A stretch of 64,000 nt of DNA from Lepiota brunneoincarnata (GCA_023014365.1 JAEBUN010000081.1:1-64000), one strand, 5' to 3'. Shown: positions 1 through 9,231, counted from the stretch's first letter. A program made the numbers and translations. Notes: generated by a model from the sequence alone, not told the origin.

Positions 1-2
1 GG

Positions 3-1300
3 CCTGCAGGGAAGTACGTAAGCAAAAGTCTCAAACCGATTATTCAATCGGCGCCGTACGTTATACATGGATCTAAGGATCTGGCGATAAAATTGAGCAA
101 GTTGTCGCTACCGCAGTTCCGATTCGAGAACGGTATGCTCAAGCGTCTATACTTTGTCTCGGGCGACGTCGTCGCTTTCTATCCGCACGTGGGATGTTCA
201 AAAGGCACACCCTATGCCGAAGAATATTACACCCGTTGGTTAGCCGAGTCAGAGCCGGAAGTCGAAGATGCTGACTTCGACGCAACGCATGCAGCAGCTA
301 AAGTACAGCTGTTACGGGAATGCATGCGGGCAGCGGACGACAACTTACTGGTACAGTTCCAGGGTAAATATTACCGTCAGGCCCGTGGTCTAGCGATGGG
401 TGTGGCTTCGAGCCCCGATCTCGCGAACATCTACGGCGTACACTTCGAGGAGGAGTGCGCAGCCCTGCGGTCACCCGACGTAGCGTTCTATGGACGCTAC
501 ATCGACGATTGTCTCGCTCTCGTATATGCGTATCGAGAGGAGGATGCTTTGCGGCTACTCAGAGATAATTTAATGTTCGATAACTGTACCATTACGTGGT
601 CATCTTCGGATCAATACATGGTGTTCCTAGACATGATGCTGTTTACGGCAAACGGTCGCCTCCACCATAAGGCGTATAGGAAACCGATGAACCACTTTGA
701 GCGCATTCCTTGGATCAGCTTTCATCCCCTTTACGTTAAGAAAGGGACGTTTATATCAGAGCTGTCGAGGCTTGCCGCGCTTTCTTCGCGTTTCGACGAT
801 TACGTGAAGGCATGTAGAGAAGCTTCGGATATCTACATCGCGCGTGGCTACCCTCCATTGTTGATCGCCGCTTGGCTTCGCGATAACTACCGGGCACGTT
901 GGATGTACGGCTAAGGGAGTCCGTACCGCCAGCGAATGGCGTGCTTATGCTAAAAAGCGAATACAACATATCCTGGGACATGTTTAATGCTCACGAACTT
1001 GAGGACAGTATGAAGACTGGGTGGGCGCAGGCAATGAATGTCTTCGCCCGTGCAGACGTTCGGGGGCGGAATAACGTACCGCTTCCGTACGATCTGACCA
1101 AACTAGGTATCCCTAAGAAGGCGTCCGAACTGATGCGTCTCTTTACTAAGATCCCGCGTGCTGAAGCCGAGGCTGACTTGGCGGAGTGTGCAAAGGATTG
1201 GTGTTTAGATTCGGGTTGGCAAGGACCCTTCTTACGCCTAGATAGACTCGGTCTCTTCGGTCGCCGTCTGTTGGTTCGAAGAAAAGAACCCGACAGATAA
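3..1300 (+). pseudogene. PLE reverse transcriptase, 5' part outside window, one frameshift
   Basis: The frame is already open at base 3 and matches residues 417 onward of the intact E5 protein. The 'PAGKYVSK' start, the catalytic Asp in 'SGDVVAFYPHV', motif B 'QARGLAMGVASSPDLAN', the 'YIDD' box and 'FLDMMLF...HKAYRKPMNHF' are all present, so the palm is intact. A missing G near 902, in the codons for 'ARWDARLRE', throws the frame into a stop at 914. The C-terminal part resumes in another frame from 899 to 1300. No GIY-YIG endonuclease follows. 'YPHVGCSKG' replaces the 'YPNVDVYKA' of E5, a local divergence just after motif A. It is a recently broken copy. Confidence 0.85.
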
Positions 1301-1974
1301 TGGACCTTACGTCAATTTGGCGTGCTTCTGTTCTCGCGCGGCGCGACCGCCAGGCGTTAATAACCGACTTCTTCGCCGAAGCTCGAGCTCCCGTGGCCTC
1401 TTCCTTCCGCTCCGGCGGTAGAACACCACCGTGAGAAGACGCCTGATCCGTGGATCGCGATTGCGAACTTCGATTGATATGGCTTACGTGGTATACCATG
1501 CCAGCCGTAGTTGTCCGCACAACCTAGCTGCGGCGACTGGTACCAAGTCGGCGCCCACATGGGGAAATCCCTGGGCGTTCGGGGTACCGACCTCTGCGGG
1601 GTGATTCCCGTATGTCGGCCGGCCCATATTTGCTGATCTTGAGTAACCTTCCTGGGACCCCGTGTTAGAAGACTTCGGGGTTGCACGACCTGCGCTTCGA
1701 TCGCAGCACGCGAAAACAGGTTTTTAAATAGGTGGCCTTTTATCGGTTTGGGTGTGATGGTGCGGCGTAACCCGGAACCATGTCTGGGGGGCGGTTATGC
1801 CCCCTTCCTAAGTCTCTCGAATAGTAACTCTCGCGTAAACGGGAAACAACGTAAGTTCGACCCCTGATGGCGGTTAACTCGCTTTAAAACGCCGGTTATA
1901 TGCCGTGCGGAGCGTTCTTTGCGGTAAGTACTACCTTACCTTCCCGACGAGGGCGGCATACTAATACTATGTTA
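1301..1974 (+). other. E1 3' untranslated region, proximal part
   Basis: No credible ORF lies here. A block at about 1633-1725 is shared with E2 (2699-2790) and E5 (8935-9025); it contains 'GAAGACTTCG', 'TTGCACGACC' and 'GCACGCGAAAACAGG'. Conservation across diverged subfamilies suggests a structured RNA element, possibly for RT recognition. A hairpin GGTAAG-loop-CTTACC lies at 1923-1940. Confidence 0.5.
1923..1940 (+). other. Hairpin GGTAAG/CTTACC upstream of internal telomere-like block (E1)
   Basis: The 6-bp perfect inverted repeat has a 6-nt loop and sits 35 nt before the internal C-rich repeats. The same hairpin occurs at 2998-3016 (E2) and 9232-9250 (E5) at nearly the same distance (36-38 nt). 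Its loop differs between copies while the stem is kept, which argues for RNA structure. Confidence 0.5.
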
Positions 1975-2011
1975 CCCCCTAACCCGAACCCGAACCTAAC
2001 CGGACCTAACC
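1975..2011 (+). repeat. Internal degenerate telomere-like block (E1)
   Basis: A run of CCCTAACCCGAACCCGAACC-like units lies within the element, about 480 bp before its hammerhead. It is not a junction, because element sequence continues without a break on both sides. Equivalent blocks lie in E2, E3 and E5. Confidence 0.6.
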
Positions 2012-2440
2012 GGCTCGGTCGGGCGGGGCGTCCTCTAGCAGACCCGTGGGAAGGATAGCCATCTAAGGTAAGTACACCGCCACCGGCAAATCATGTCGCC
2101 GGTGCCGGGTTTCACAAGTTCTCACGCTTGGACCCCGTGCGAAAGTGCACCTTGTTACGTTGTCACGTGACGGCCCTACCCCGGCCCGGATTGTTCCGTC
2201 GTCGGGTAACATAGCCCGATGGCACGTGACCGGTCGCACGATCACGTGACTTTTCCCAGACGCAAGCGCGCGTCTAAGTCAGCGCGGTAAGTTTTGAAAC
2301 TCGAAGTTAAGTTTTTAATCCTATTTTCACCTGTTATTAACGGGGGGATTATAAATACGTTCCGCGGATTTTGATCTATCGATCAAAAATCGCAATCGAT
2401 CGCTATCGGCGACAATCGATTGGACGGCAGGTATCTGACG
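2012..2440 (+). other. E1 distal 3' tail with CACGTG sites
   Basis: CACGTG palindromes lie at 2164, 2223 and 2243, and GGTAAG motifs at about 2067 and 2286. Bases 2127-2547 are almost identical to E4 (5728-6151), so E4 is a truncated sibling. CACGTG is the binding core of bHLH (Cbf1-like) proteins; binding here is inference. Confidence 0.5.
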
Positions 2441-2448
2441 GATATCGT

Positions 2449-2512
2449 GCGCCTGATGAGTCTTTATAAGACGAAACGGGTGGGTAGTTGGAAACCCCAA
2501 CAACCCGTTGCG
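2449..2512 (+). ncRNA. Hammerhead ribozyme of E1
   Basis: The core CUGAUGA is followed by stem II GUCU-UUAUA-AGAC, then GAAA, then stem III CGGGU...ACCCG with an extended GUUGG/CCAAC hairpin, then the cleavage triplet GUU before GCGC. The two flanking GCGC strands form stem I. All invariant core positions are present. Hammerheads are established components of PLEs. Predicted self-cleavage falls between GUU and GCGC, about 36 nt before the telomere repeats. Confidence 0.9.
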
Positions 2513-2547
2513 CCCCACCGTCGCGACTCGTGTTTTAGTCCCCCCTT

Positions 2548-2570
2548 CCCTAACCCTAAACCCTAACCCT
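2548..2570 (+). repeat. Telomere stub between E1 and E2
   Basis: Three to four CCCTAA units, one with an extra A, join the E1 tail directly to E2, which begins at 2571. This is the expected scar of insertion at a chromosome end. Confidence 0.9.
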
Positions 2571-2997
2571 GTCGCGTTTACGGCTGCACGCCATTGCGCG
2601 TCCACAATCGGCTAAGTCCTTTGGCGTTATGGGAAACCTAGCCATTGCTGCGGACCGGCGTTGGTCGTGATTGACTGACGTCGGCGGGGCCCGTAAAAAC
2701 TGATCTTGGTAACCTGCCTGGGGGGCGTTGTTTGAAGACTTCGCTCTGCACGACCCGGACTTCGAGAGCCGGCACGCGAAAACAGGATTTCAAGTGGTGG
2801 CCATTTATCGGTAGGGAGCGCTGGTGCAGCGGACCGCAGGAACCTCTATTGAAAGGGACCCGCCTACCGATGGCCGTCCCCCCTAAGTACGTTTACTGAG
2901 AGGCCGAGAATCGACCGTAAGTCCAGGGTAGATCCCCAACTTCACACCTTGTGGTGGGCGCCGTTTTTGCGGTCGCCGCCCGACGCGGAACTTTTGC

Positions 2998-3080
2998 GGT
3001 AAGCACATATCTTACCTTCGCATCAGAGAGGACCCACACTAACCGTGGGAACCCCCCTAACCCTAACCGAAACCTAACCG
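2998..3080 (+). repeat. Hairpin plus internal telomere-like block (E2)
   Basis: GGTAAG (2998-3003) pairs with CTTACC (3011-3016). After 38 nt comes CCCCCCTAACCCTAACCG followed by AAACCTAACCG (3054-3080). The layout matches E1 and E5. Confidence 0.55.
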
Positions 3081-3555
3081 AGCCCGTACTTTGCGCTCGC
3101 TCGGGGTGGCGTAGGAAGGGGCTTCCTCTTTAGGACCGTGCGAAGATCAACCACTTTGGTATGTGTGCGCTAATAGGTACGTCATGTCCTATTAATAACT
3201 CACCCGGGCCTGTCGGCCCGGAGTCATGTGCGATTTCCTACGGTAGCGTGAGAACCCCGGTTAGGGCGGATCTGTAAGTCTTTTGGAAGGCACTCGGACC
3301 TATGTGCTGAGGTAAGCCCGACCCCGTGTGAAGTCCGATTCCATCGGAGTTAGTCGCCCGATGTTTCTTCCCACGGTCACGTGATTTTCTCCACGTGATT
3401 CCTGGGCACGTGATTTTTCCCTCGGTGAAATAAGTGAGTTATAACTTTAATTATTAAGTGTTCCGCGGAATGCACAGCCACTGTGCTTCCCGATCGGTAA
3501 GATAAGTGTAAGTCTTCCGATTGGTCGGGCAGGTAAGAGTCTGTGGACTAATCGT

Positions 3556-3620
3556 GCGCCTGACGAGTCTTTATAAGACGAAACGGGTGGGATCGTTTAA
3601 TACTAACGACCCCGTTGCGC
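3556..3620 (+). ncRNA. Hammerhead ribozyme of E2
   Basis: The core is CUGACGA, stem II GUCU/AGAC, then GAAA, stem III CGGG...CCCG with an inner UCGUU/AACGA stem, cleavage triplet GUU and stem I GCGC/GCGC. The variable base of CUGANGA is C here and U in E1, a permitted position. Confidence 0.9.
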
Positions 3621-3653
3621 CCGTCCACGCTCGCCGTCGTATATTTCCTCCTT

Positions 3654-3674
3654 CCCTAACCCTAACCCTAACCC
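3654..3674 (+). repeat. Telomere stub between E2 and E3
   Basis: Three CCCTAA units join the E2 tail to E3. The next bases enter RT coding sequence mid-gene. Confidence 0.9.
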
Positions 3675-3690
3675 CTATCTCGTTCAGAGT

Positions 3691-4516
3691 CAATTATCCA
3701 GGCTGTACAATCGAATGGTCGAGTTCGGCACGCCAAATGCCTTTCTTGGACATGTTACTATACTTCGATACCGAAGGCAGGCTTCAGCATAAAGCCTACA
3801 AGAAACAACTCAACCATTTCGAGCGCATCCCGTGGATTAGTAATCATCCTATGTACATTAAGCGAGGTACATTTCTTGGTGAACTCTCGCGTATAGCAAC
3901 CCTCAGCAGCACTCTAAAGGAATACCTATTAGGGTGCAAGGATATAGCTTGCATCTATATTGCTAGGGGCTATCCGCCGGGTGTAGTGGACTCGTGGTTC
4001 AGACAGAACTACAAAGCACGTTGGGAATCGAGGTTACGAGAGTACCAAACGGCACAGGCAGATGTGCTGGTGCTGAAAAGCGAGTTCAACCCCGCATGGG
4101 ATTATATGAACGCTCAAATTCTGGAAGAACGAATTAAACATGGATGGTCCTCCGCTCTCGAGTGGTGGTCCAAAGGGGATGACGAACCAGTTGATGGCAA
4201 GTTATTCCCTCAAACTAGTCGCGTGCCCGCTTACAAGTACCGACCCGGGGACAGCGGCCTCGCTCCCTCTATGGAGGGGCTGGCTCGCAAGTTCCAGGGC
4301 TTCGGGAACGAAGGCCCGTACTACCGATTAGATAAGACCACTGTTTTCGGTCGCAGGGTTCTGGTTAGCAAGAAGCGAACCCAGAATCTCTTTGACTTGT
4401 CGTCTCTTTGGAAACGACTCGTTCTTGAGAAAACGGACCGGATTAGCAACCCAAACGACGACTCGCAAGGCTCGTCGGGATCCGGTTCGGAAGATATGGA
4501 TGTCGATTCAGACTAG
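3691..4516 (+). pseudogene. C-terminal fragment of PLE reverse transcriptase (E3)
   Basis: The frame matches the E5 protein from just before 'FLDM' to the C terminus: 'TIEWSSSARQMPFLDM', 'HKAYKKQLNHFERIPW', 'IARGYPPGVVDSW', then the conserved tail 'FGRRVLVSKKRT'. The catalytic palm (motif A, YIDD) is absent, lost by 5' truncation at insertion, so it cannot be active. The frame opens upstream through the telomere stub and E2, but that part is accidental. The end is a normal stop after an acidic, Ser-rich tail. Confidence 0.8.
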
Positions 4517-5245
4517 AAGTACCTGGTTCGTGTTCCGTCGGAAGTCGTAGAGTAATGTCTGGAATATCCGCGGGAGACCACCGGTAAGCAACCCCGTTGC
4601 GTGTAAGTCGTGTGTCGCGTACGATTGGTAGGATCCCAGGGACTTAACACTCCCTGCCGCCCAGCCGCTCGGATGCTGGTTATCAAAACTCCCCCATCCC
4701 CTTCGGGGGTGCATTTTAACCCAATCAGCGTGTAAATCATGCTTCGTTTGGGATTCGGACAGAACTTCCCCCTGGCGGCTAATTAGGTACGCATTTATGC
4801 GGACGACCTTGAAGTCGAGAAAAACTCTATAAACCGAACGCCTTGGGTCCGAGTCACTTGCGGTTGGAATTGTTGTCGCCCTGCAGGGCGGTTCTTCTGG
4901 CGAGGTGACTGGATGCGTGTACGTACAGGTCGGACGGGCAAAGCTCGGCTCGGCCGTTGTCGCGTATGCCAGCCCGGTAGCCGAGGATAAACCCTCGCAG
5001 GATCCGATCGCATAGTACTTCCGTAAAAGGCCGGTCTGGCTCGGGGGCTCCCGATTCCGATATTCACGGCTTTGGCGTCTGTAAGACGAAATATCTTCAT
5101 CCCAGGAATTAATTTCACCTAGTGATGGGCGGCCTGCACCCCTAAAGGGATGGCCGCGTTGTTCCACATGGCATCTTGGCGGTACGTACTGCCTGCACCT
5201 ATCACCGATACTGGACAGCTTGCTAACCGCACGCGTCTTGAGGTC
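4517..5245 (+). other. E3 3' untranslated region
   Basis: No credible gene lies here, and the long minus-strand frame is a shadow. A palindrome GGCGGTACGTACTGCC at 5179-5194 sits where E1, E2 and E5 have the GGTAAG/CTTACC hairpin. GGTAAG-like motifs recur. Confidence 0.4.
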
Positions 5246-5302
5246 AAACCCTAACCTGACCTAACCCGAACCCTAACCGAACCCTAACCCAAACCCTAAC
5301 CG
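5246..5302 (+). repeat. Internal degenerate telomere-like block (E3)
   Basis: This is the longest internal block: eight or so CCCTAA-like units with variants such as CCTGA, CCCGAA and CCGAA. Element sequence continues on both sides, so it is part of the element and not a junction. Confidence 0.6.
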
Positions 5303-5309
5303 GCTGGGT

Positions 5310-5394
5310 CACGTGGGGCGTGGTAAGTATCGCAGGTCACGTGATAGCATAATCACGTGCAGGTAATGTCACGTCACGTGAGTAACATCACGTG
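5310..5394 (+). promoter_or_regulatory. Cluster of five CACGTG palindromes (E3)
   Basis: CACGTG occurs at 5310, 5338, 5354, 5375 and 5389, five in 85 bp, just inside the telomere-like block. Other copies have three each (E1 2164/2223/2243; E2 3378/3392/3407; E5 at about 9612, 9626 and 9641). It is the core of E-box/Cbf1-type sites; its role here is inferred. Confidence 0.5.
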
Positions 5395-5599
5395 AGTAAG
5401 TATTTTTAGCCTGTCTTCTATCCCCGCTCTATGCCCGGATATTCCCAGGTATGACACTCTGTGAGAGAATGTCACGTTAAAATTAGAATACTTTCCCATG
5501 TCTTGTCAAACTCGGTGTAGGTTATTTATACTAACCTATAGCGTAAGTCTCTCGTGGGAGCCACGGAAGACAATGGAACAAGGTAAGCAATAGCAAATA

Positions 5600-5664
5600 G
5601 CGCCTGATGAGTCTATATAAGTAGACGAAATCCGGTAGGGACTAACCATCCCTCCGATTGCGCT
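5600..5664 (+). ncRNA. Hammerhead ribozyme of E3
   Basis: CUGAUGA is followed by stem II GUCUA/UAGAC, then GAAA, a stem III with small bulges (AGGG/CCCU), cleavage triplet AUU and stem I GCGC/GCGC. It is the most diverged of the set but keeps every core base. Confidence 0.85.
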
Positions 5665-5700
5665 TGCTTAGCTCATCAGAGAAACCACTCACCCTCTCAA

Positions 5701-5730
5701 CCCTAACCCTAACCCTAACCCCCTAACCCT
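5701..5730 (+). repeat. Telomere stub between E3 and E4
   Basis: Four to five CCCTAA units, one with extra C residues. Confidence 0.9.
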
Positions 5731-6151
5731 TGGACCCCGTGCGAAAGTGCACCTTGTTACGTTGTCACGTGACGGCCCTACCCCGGCCCGGATTGTTCCG
5801 TCGTCGGGTAACATAGCCCGATGGCACGTGACCGGTCGCACGATCACGTGACTTTTCCCAGACGCAAGCGCGCGTCTAAGTCAGCGCGGTAAGTTTTGAA
5901 ACTCGAAGTTAAGTTTTTAATCCTATTTTCACCTGTTATTAACGGGGGGATTATAAATACGTTCCGCGGATTTTGATCTATCGATCAAAATCGCAATCGA
6001 TCGCTATCGGCGACAATCGATTGGACGGCAGGTATCTGACGGATATCGTGCGCCTGATGAGTCTTTATAAGACGAAACGGGTGGGTAGTTGGAAACCCCA
6101 ACAACCCGTTGCGCCCCACCGTCGCGACTCGTGTTTTAGTCCCCCCTTCCA
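5731..6151 (+). mobile_element. PLE copy E4 (subfamily A), 420-bp tail
   Basis: It is nearly identical to the end of E1 (about 2127-2547), including the three CACGTG sites and the hammerhead. It is strongly 5'-truncated and non-coding. Confidence 0.85.
6050..6113 (+). ncRNA. Hammerhead ribozyme of E4
   Basis: It is identical in sequence to the E1 ribozyme, with all core positions intact. Confidence 0.9.
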
Positions 6152-6164
6152 TAACCCTAACCCT
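6152..6164 (+). repeat. Telomere stub between E4 and E5
   Basis: It is short: two units, TAACCCTAACCCT. Confidence 0.85.
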
Positions 6165-6202
6165 CGACCATCTTGTGCACTCGTCCGTCGGCCAACTAAA
6201 AC

Positions 6203-6448
6203 TTGTTCTTTCAGCAAAATCCGTCCCAAGGCAGAGCGGGGCAACAAGCGAGAGCGGAGGTCCTGGGCAACCGGGGTCGTCGCGATCGCGGGCTCCAGGG
6301 CGGTCGGCGTCACAGACAACGCGGCAGAGGGGGGGCAAGCGGAGCCCCGCGCATGGAAGCGCAGCCGTATCAGCAAGGACATCAAGTCCAGCAGCCGGAG
6401 CCCCGTGGCAGGGGCAGGGGAAGGGGTCGGGGCCGCGGGAGGAACTAG
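6203..6448 (+). other. Arg/Gly-rich overlapping frame at the start of E5
   Basis: An 81-codon open frame in a different phase from the RT has RG and RGG runs near its end ('RGRGRGRGRGRN'), typical of RNA-binding tails. It overlaps the RT frame's Ser/Pro/Arg-rich upstream part. It could be an N-terminal exon joined to RT by splicing, a small separate ORF, or chance in GC-rich sequence. It has no ATG at its start. Confidence 0.25.
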
Positions 6449-6600
6449 AAGTCGTTCCCCCGGCGTCGTCGTCAGGCGGCGTAAGCCCTACCTTCAGGTA
6501 CGATAATTACCGGACATATCCTGATTGGCTACTAAGGATACCCCTACACGCAGCGCAGCGATATATAGTAGTACGGATTCCTATTGTAGTTTTAGAATCC

Positions 6601-8772
6601 ATGCGCTACCGTACTACTATACATATGATTGATTGCGATATCCCGCGTGAACTTAGCCTCCACCTAAGCGTCGGAATGAAATATATGCTTCCGACTAAGT
6701 ACTGTAAGAGTAAAATCCGAAGTGCTTGGGACGATTTCGTCGATCGTCTCCGTTGGTCAACTTACTTTAAAGCCCAGTTGCCCGAAGGTGGTAAAGAAGA
6801 CGAGTTCGATCCAGACTATTGGGTCCGCAAGGAACGTACGTTCGCGGGTCCCTTAGACAGGGCGTTCGAGTTTGGAGTCCAACAGGGCGGTCGGGTCGTC
6901 GATGAGATGATCTCGCAAATGCCAGAGGACGATTCGGAGGGAGTCCATCTCTATGCGCGTTCACACGCTCCCCCGATTTCCAAGCTACGTGATTATTTGG
7001 CGTCTCACCAGCTCGCCGTTTTAGTCACAGATAAGAACTTAGGTTGCGCCGTTGCCCCTCGCGCCTGGATCGTACAGCATACCCTTAAGCTGTTAGGTAC
7101 TATTACAGACTATACGCCTGTATCGAAGGTTGAGGCCTTCGGCTATCTACATGCCAAAAATAAACATATGGGACGTATCGCGACTATGTCGTATGAGTTC
7201 GGTTTAAACCCCCAGCTCCCCGGCTTCTTCAGGAGTCAACAATCGGACCAGCCTTCGGCTGTCCCGAGATTCTATGTGATCCCCAAGATCCATAAGTCAC
7301 CGGTTGCTGCACGGCCTATTCTTCCATGCCACTCCGTGCCTCAAGGTCCTGCCGGGAAATACGTTTCTAAAAATCTCAAACCGATCGTACGCTCGAGGCC
7401 TTTTGTCATTCACGGCACGAAGGACCTGGCGATCAAACTGAGTAGGTTATCGTTACCGCAGGCCAAGTTCGAGGCCGATGGTTACAAGCGTTTATACCTC
7501 ATATCCGGCGACGTAGTCGCATTCTACCCGAACGTTGACGTGTACAAAGCGCACAACTTTGCAGTGCAGTATTATACGCAATGGCTGGCAGAACGGGAGG
7601 TATCGGACGAAGAGTTCGACGCTCAGGAATGCGCTAGACTGATTACAGTCTTTCGGGAGTGCTTATCCGCCGCGGACGATAACCTTATCTGCCAATTTGA
7701 AGGCCGATTCTGGAAACAGGCGCGTGGCTTGGCTATGGGGGTAGCTTCCTCCCCGGATCTCGCCAACCTTTACGGCTCATGGTTCGAAGAACGATGCGCC
7801 GCGCTGACCCTGCCTTCGGTAGCGTTCTACGGACGCTACATCGATGATTGTCTAGCATTAGTCTACGCGACGAGTGAGACGGCTGCCTTGGCGCTGCTCG
7901 AAGACAATCTAAGATTCGATAATTGCCAGATTAAGTGGTCATCGTCGGACAGTTACATGACGTTTCTGGACATGACGTTGTTCATTACGGACAATCGCCT
8001 CCATCATAAGGCATACCGGAAACCGATGAACCACTTTGAACGTATTCCCTGGATTAGCTATCACCCACTTTACGTGAAGAGAGGCACGTTTGTGAGTGAG
8101 CTATCGCGGTTAGCCACCCTCTGTTCGCGTTTTAACGATTACGCGGACTCGTGTAGAGAAGCAGCGGATATCTACATAGCGAGGGGCTACCCGCCGGCGT
8201 TGATCGCGGCTTGGCTTAGAGATAACTACCAAGCGCGGTGGGATGCGAGGTTACGTGAGAGCTCGCCGCCACAAGCAGACGTGCTTGTTCTAAAGAGCGA
8301 GTTCAACGCCTCCTGGGATTTCTTTAACGTTCAGAAGTTGGAAGAACAACTTAAAGACGGGTGGGCACAGGCCATGAGGTTCTTTGCCCCGGACGCTTCG
8401 GACATGCGTAAAGAGCTCGCAGTTGCTCCCGGAATGCTCCCGAAACGTGTCTTGAACTTCGACGAGATGCGCCGACTTCTATCGGAACCGGAAGGCTCAA
8501 CCGGGGACTTTAATGTTCTCGCGGATGCTGACCCTAGTAAGGTGGGAGAAAGCCGTCGCGGTCGCTTTTTAAGGCTCGATAAACTCGATCTTTTACCCAG
8601 ACGCGTGTTAGTTTCTAAGAAACGAACCACGCAGGTTATGGATCTCGCCGCCGTTTGGCGGAAAGTTGTTCTTACTCAAAGAGATCGACAAGCGGTTGAG
8701 GACGTCTTTGAAGTTCATCAAAGACAGAGAACGCTTGATACCTGGCTGAATGTATTCGAAGCTGCTAGGTAG
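6601..8772 (+). CDS. Reverse transcriptase of Penelope-like element E5, endonuclease-deficient
   Basis: This protein copies the PLE RNA into DNA, by family knowledge using a telomeric 3' end as primer. The frame is open from 6109, but that part crosses the E4 ribozyme. The first in-frame ATG is 6601, giving 723 residues. Numbered from 6109, landmarks are the PLE N-terminal 'TDKNLG' (DKG-type) motif at 307, 'IPKIHK' at about 391, catalytic Asp in 'SGDVVAFYPNVD' at 468, motif B 'QARGLAMG' at 537, 'YIDD' at 577-580, 'FLDM' at about 619 and 'HKAYRKPMNHFERIPW'. No GIY-YIG domain follows; the protein ends about 150 residues after the RT thumb with 'RRVLVSKKRT', a tail shared by E1 and E3. An intron near 6499-6560 feeding an upstream exon is possible. 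It is the likely active copy. Confidence 0.85.
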   Translation: MRYRTTIHMIDCDIPRELSLHLSVGMKYMLPTKYCKSKIRSAWDDFVDRLRWSTYFKAQLPEGGKEDEFDPDYWVRKERTFAGPLDRAFEFGVQQGGRVVDEMISQMPEDDSEGVHLYARSHAPPISKLRDYLASHQLAVLVTDKNLGCAVAPRAWIVQHTLKLLGTITDYTPVSKVEAFGYLHAKNKHMGRIATMSYEFGLNPQLPGFFRSQQSDQPSAVPRFYVIPKIHKSPVAARPILPCHSVPQGPAGKYVSKNLKPIVRSRPFVIHGTKDLAIKLSRLSLPQAKFEADGYKRLYLISGDVVAFYPNVDVYKAHNFAVQYYTQWLAEREVSDEEFDAQECARLITVFRECLSAADDNLICQFEGRFWKQARGLAMGVASSPDLANLYGSWFEERCAALTLPSVAFYGRYIDDCLALVYATSETAALALLEDNLRFDNCQIKWSSSDSYMTFLDMTLFITDNRLHHKAYRKPMNHFERIPWISYHPLYVKRGTFVSELSRLATLCSRFNDYADSCREAADIYIARGYPPALIAAWLRDNYQARWDARLRESSPPQADVLVLKSEFNASWDFFNVQKLEEQLKDGWAQAMRFFAPDASDMRKELAVAPGMLPKRVLNFDEMRRLLSEPEGSTGDFNVLADADPSKVGESRRGRFLRLDKLDLLPRRVLVSKKRTTQVMDLAAVWRKVVLTQRDRQAVEDVFEVHQRQRTLDTWLNVFEAAR

Positions 8773-9231
8773 ACGGATATGGCTTAGAGGTACCGGTTGC
8801 GTCTGTCGCGTTTACGGCTGCACGCCATTGCGCGTCCACAATCGGCTAAGTCCTTTGGCGTTATGGGAAACCTAGCCATTGCTGCGGACCGGCGTTGGTC
8901 GTGATTGACTGACGTCGGCAGGGCCCGTAAAAACTGATCTTGGTAACCTGCCTGGGGGGCGTTGTTTGAAGACTTCGCTCTGCACGACCCGGACTTCGAG
9001 AGCCGGCACGCGAAAACAGGACTTCAAGTGGTGGCCATTTATCGGTAGGGAGCGCTGGTGCAGCGGACCGCAGGAACCTCTATTGAAAGGGACCCGCCTA
9101 CCGATGGCCGTCCCCCCTAAGTACGTCTACTGAGAGGCCGAGAATCGACCGTAAGTCCAGGGTAGATCCCCAACTTCAAACCTTGTGGTGGGCACCGTTT
9201 TTACGGTCGCCGCCCGACGCGGAACTTTTGC
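8773..9231 (+). other. E5 3' untranslated region, proximal part
   Basis: Non-coding. From about 8805 it matches E2 nearly base for base. The conserved block at 8935-9025 is shared with E1. Confidence 0.6.

Larger units (their letters stand above)
1..2547 (+). mobile_element. PLE copy E1 (subfamily A), outermost, continues past the left edge
   Basis: It contains the 3' part of an RT gene, then about 1.25 kb of 3' untranslated sequence holding a hairpin, an internal telomere-like block, three CACGTG sites (2164, 2223, 2243) and one hammerhead. It ends in a C/T-rich stretch that merges into CCCTAA repeats at 2548. Its 3' untranslated region resembles that of E5 in patches, for example 1633-1725 against 8935-9025, but is clearly diverged. 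E4 is a near-identical copy of its last 420 bp. Confidence 0.85.
2571..3653 (+). mobile_element. PLE copy E2 (subfamily B), 3' tail only
   Basis: This is a 5'-truncated element of about 1.08 kb with no coding sequence. It is nearly identical to the 3' tail of E5 (about 8805-9888) with scattered substitutions, so it is a separate insertion of the same subfamily. It carries the hairpin at 2998, the internal telomere-like block at 3054, CACGTG at 3378, 3392 and 3407, and a hammerhead near its end. Confidence 0.85.
3675..5700 (+). mobile_element. PLE copy E3 (subfamily C), 5'-truncated inside the RT gene
   Basis: It starts abruptly within the RT gene, then has 1.18 kb of 3' tail with an internal telomere-like block (5246-5302), five CACGTG sites and a hammerhead. 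The encoded protein differs from E1 and E5 by many substitutions, which marks a separate subfamily. E6 is a short copy of its end. Confidence 0.85.

Noticed and set aside
3521..3690. Upstream extension of the E3 RT fragment
   Set aside because: It lies in the E2 tail, its hammerhead and CCCTAA repeats, so it is not coding.
4508..5167. 219-codon minus-strand frame opposite the E3 tail
   Set aside because: No domain, and it overlaps conserved non-coding features on the other strand.
6109..6600. RT reading frame extending upstream from 6601 to 6109
   Set aside because: This part runs through the E4 ribozyme tail and the telomere stub and has no ATG, so it is an open frame by chance or part of an unresolved exon.
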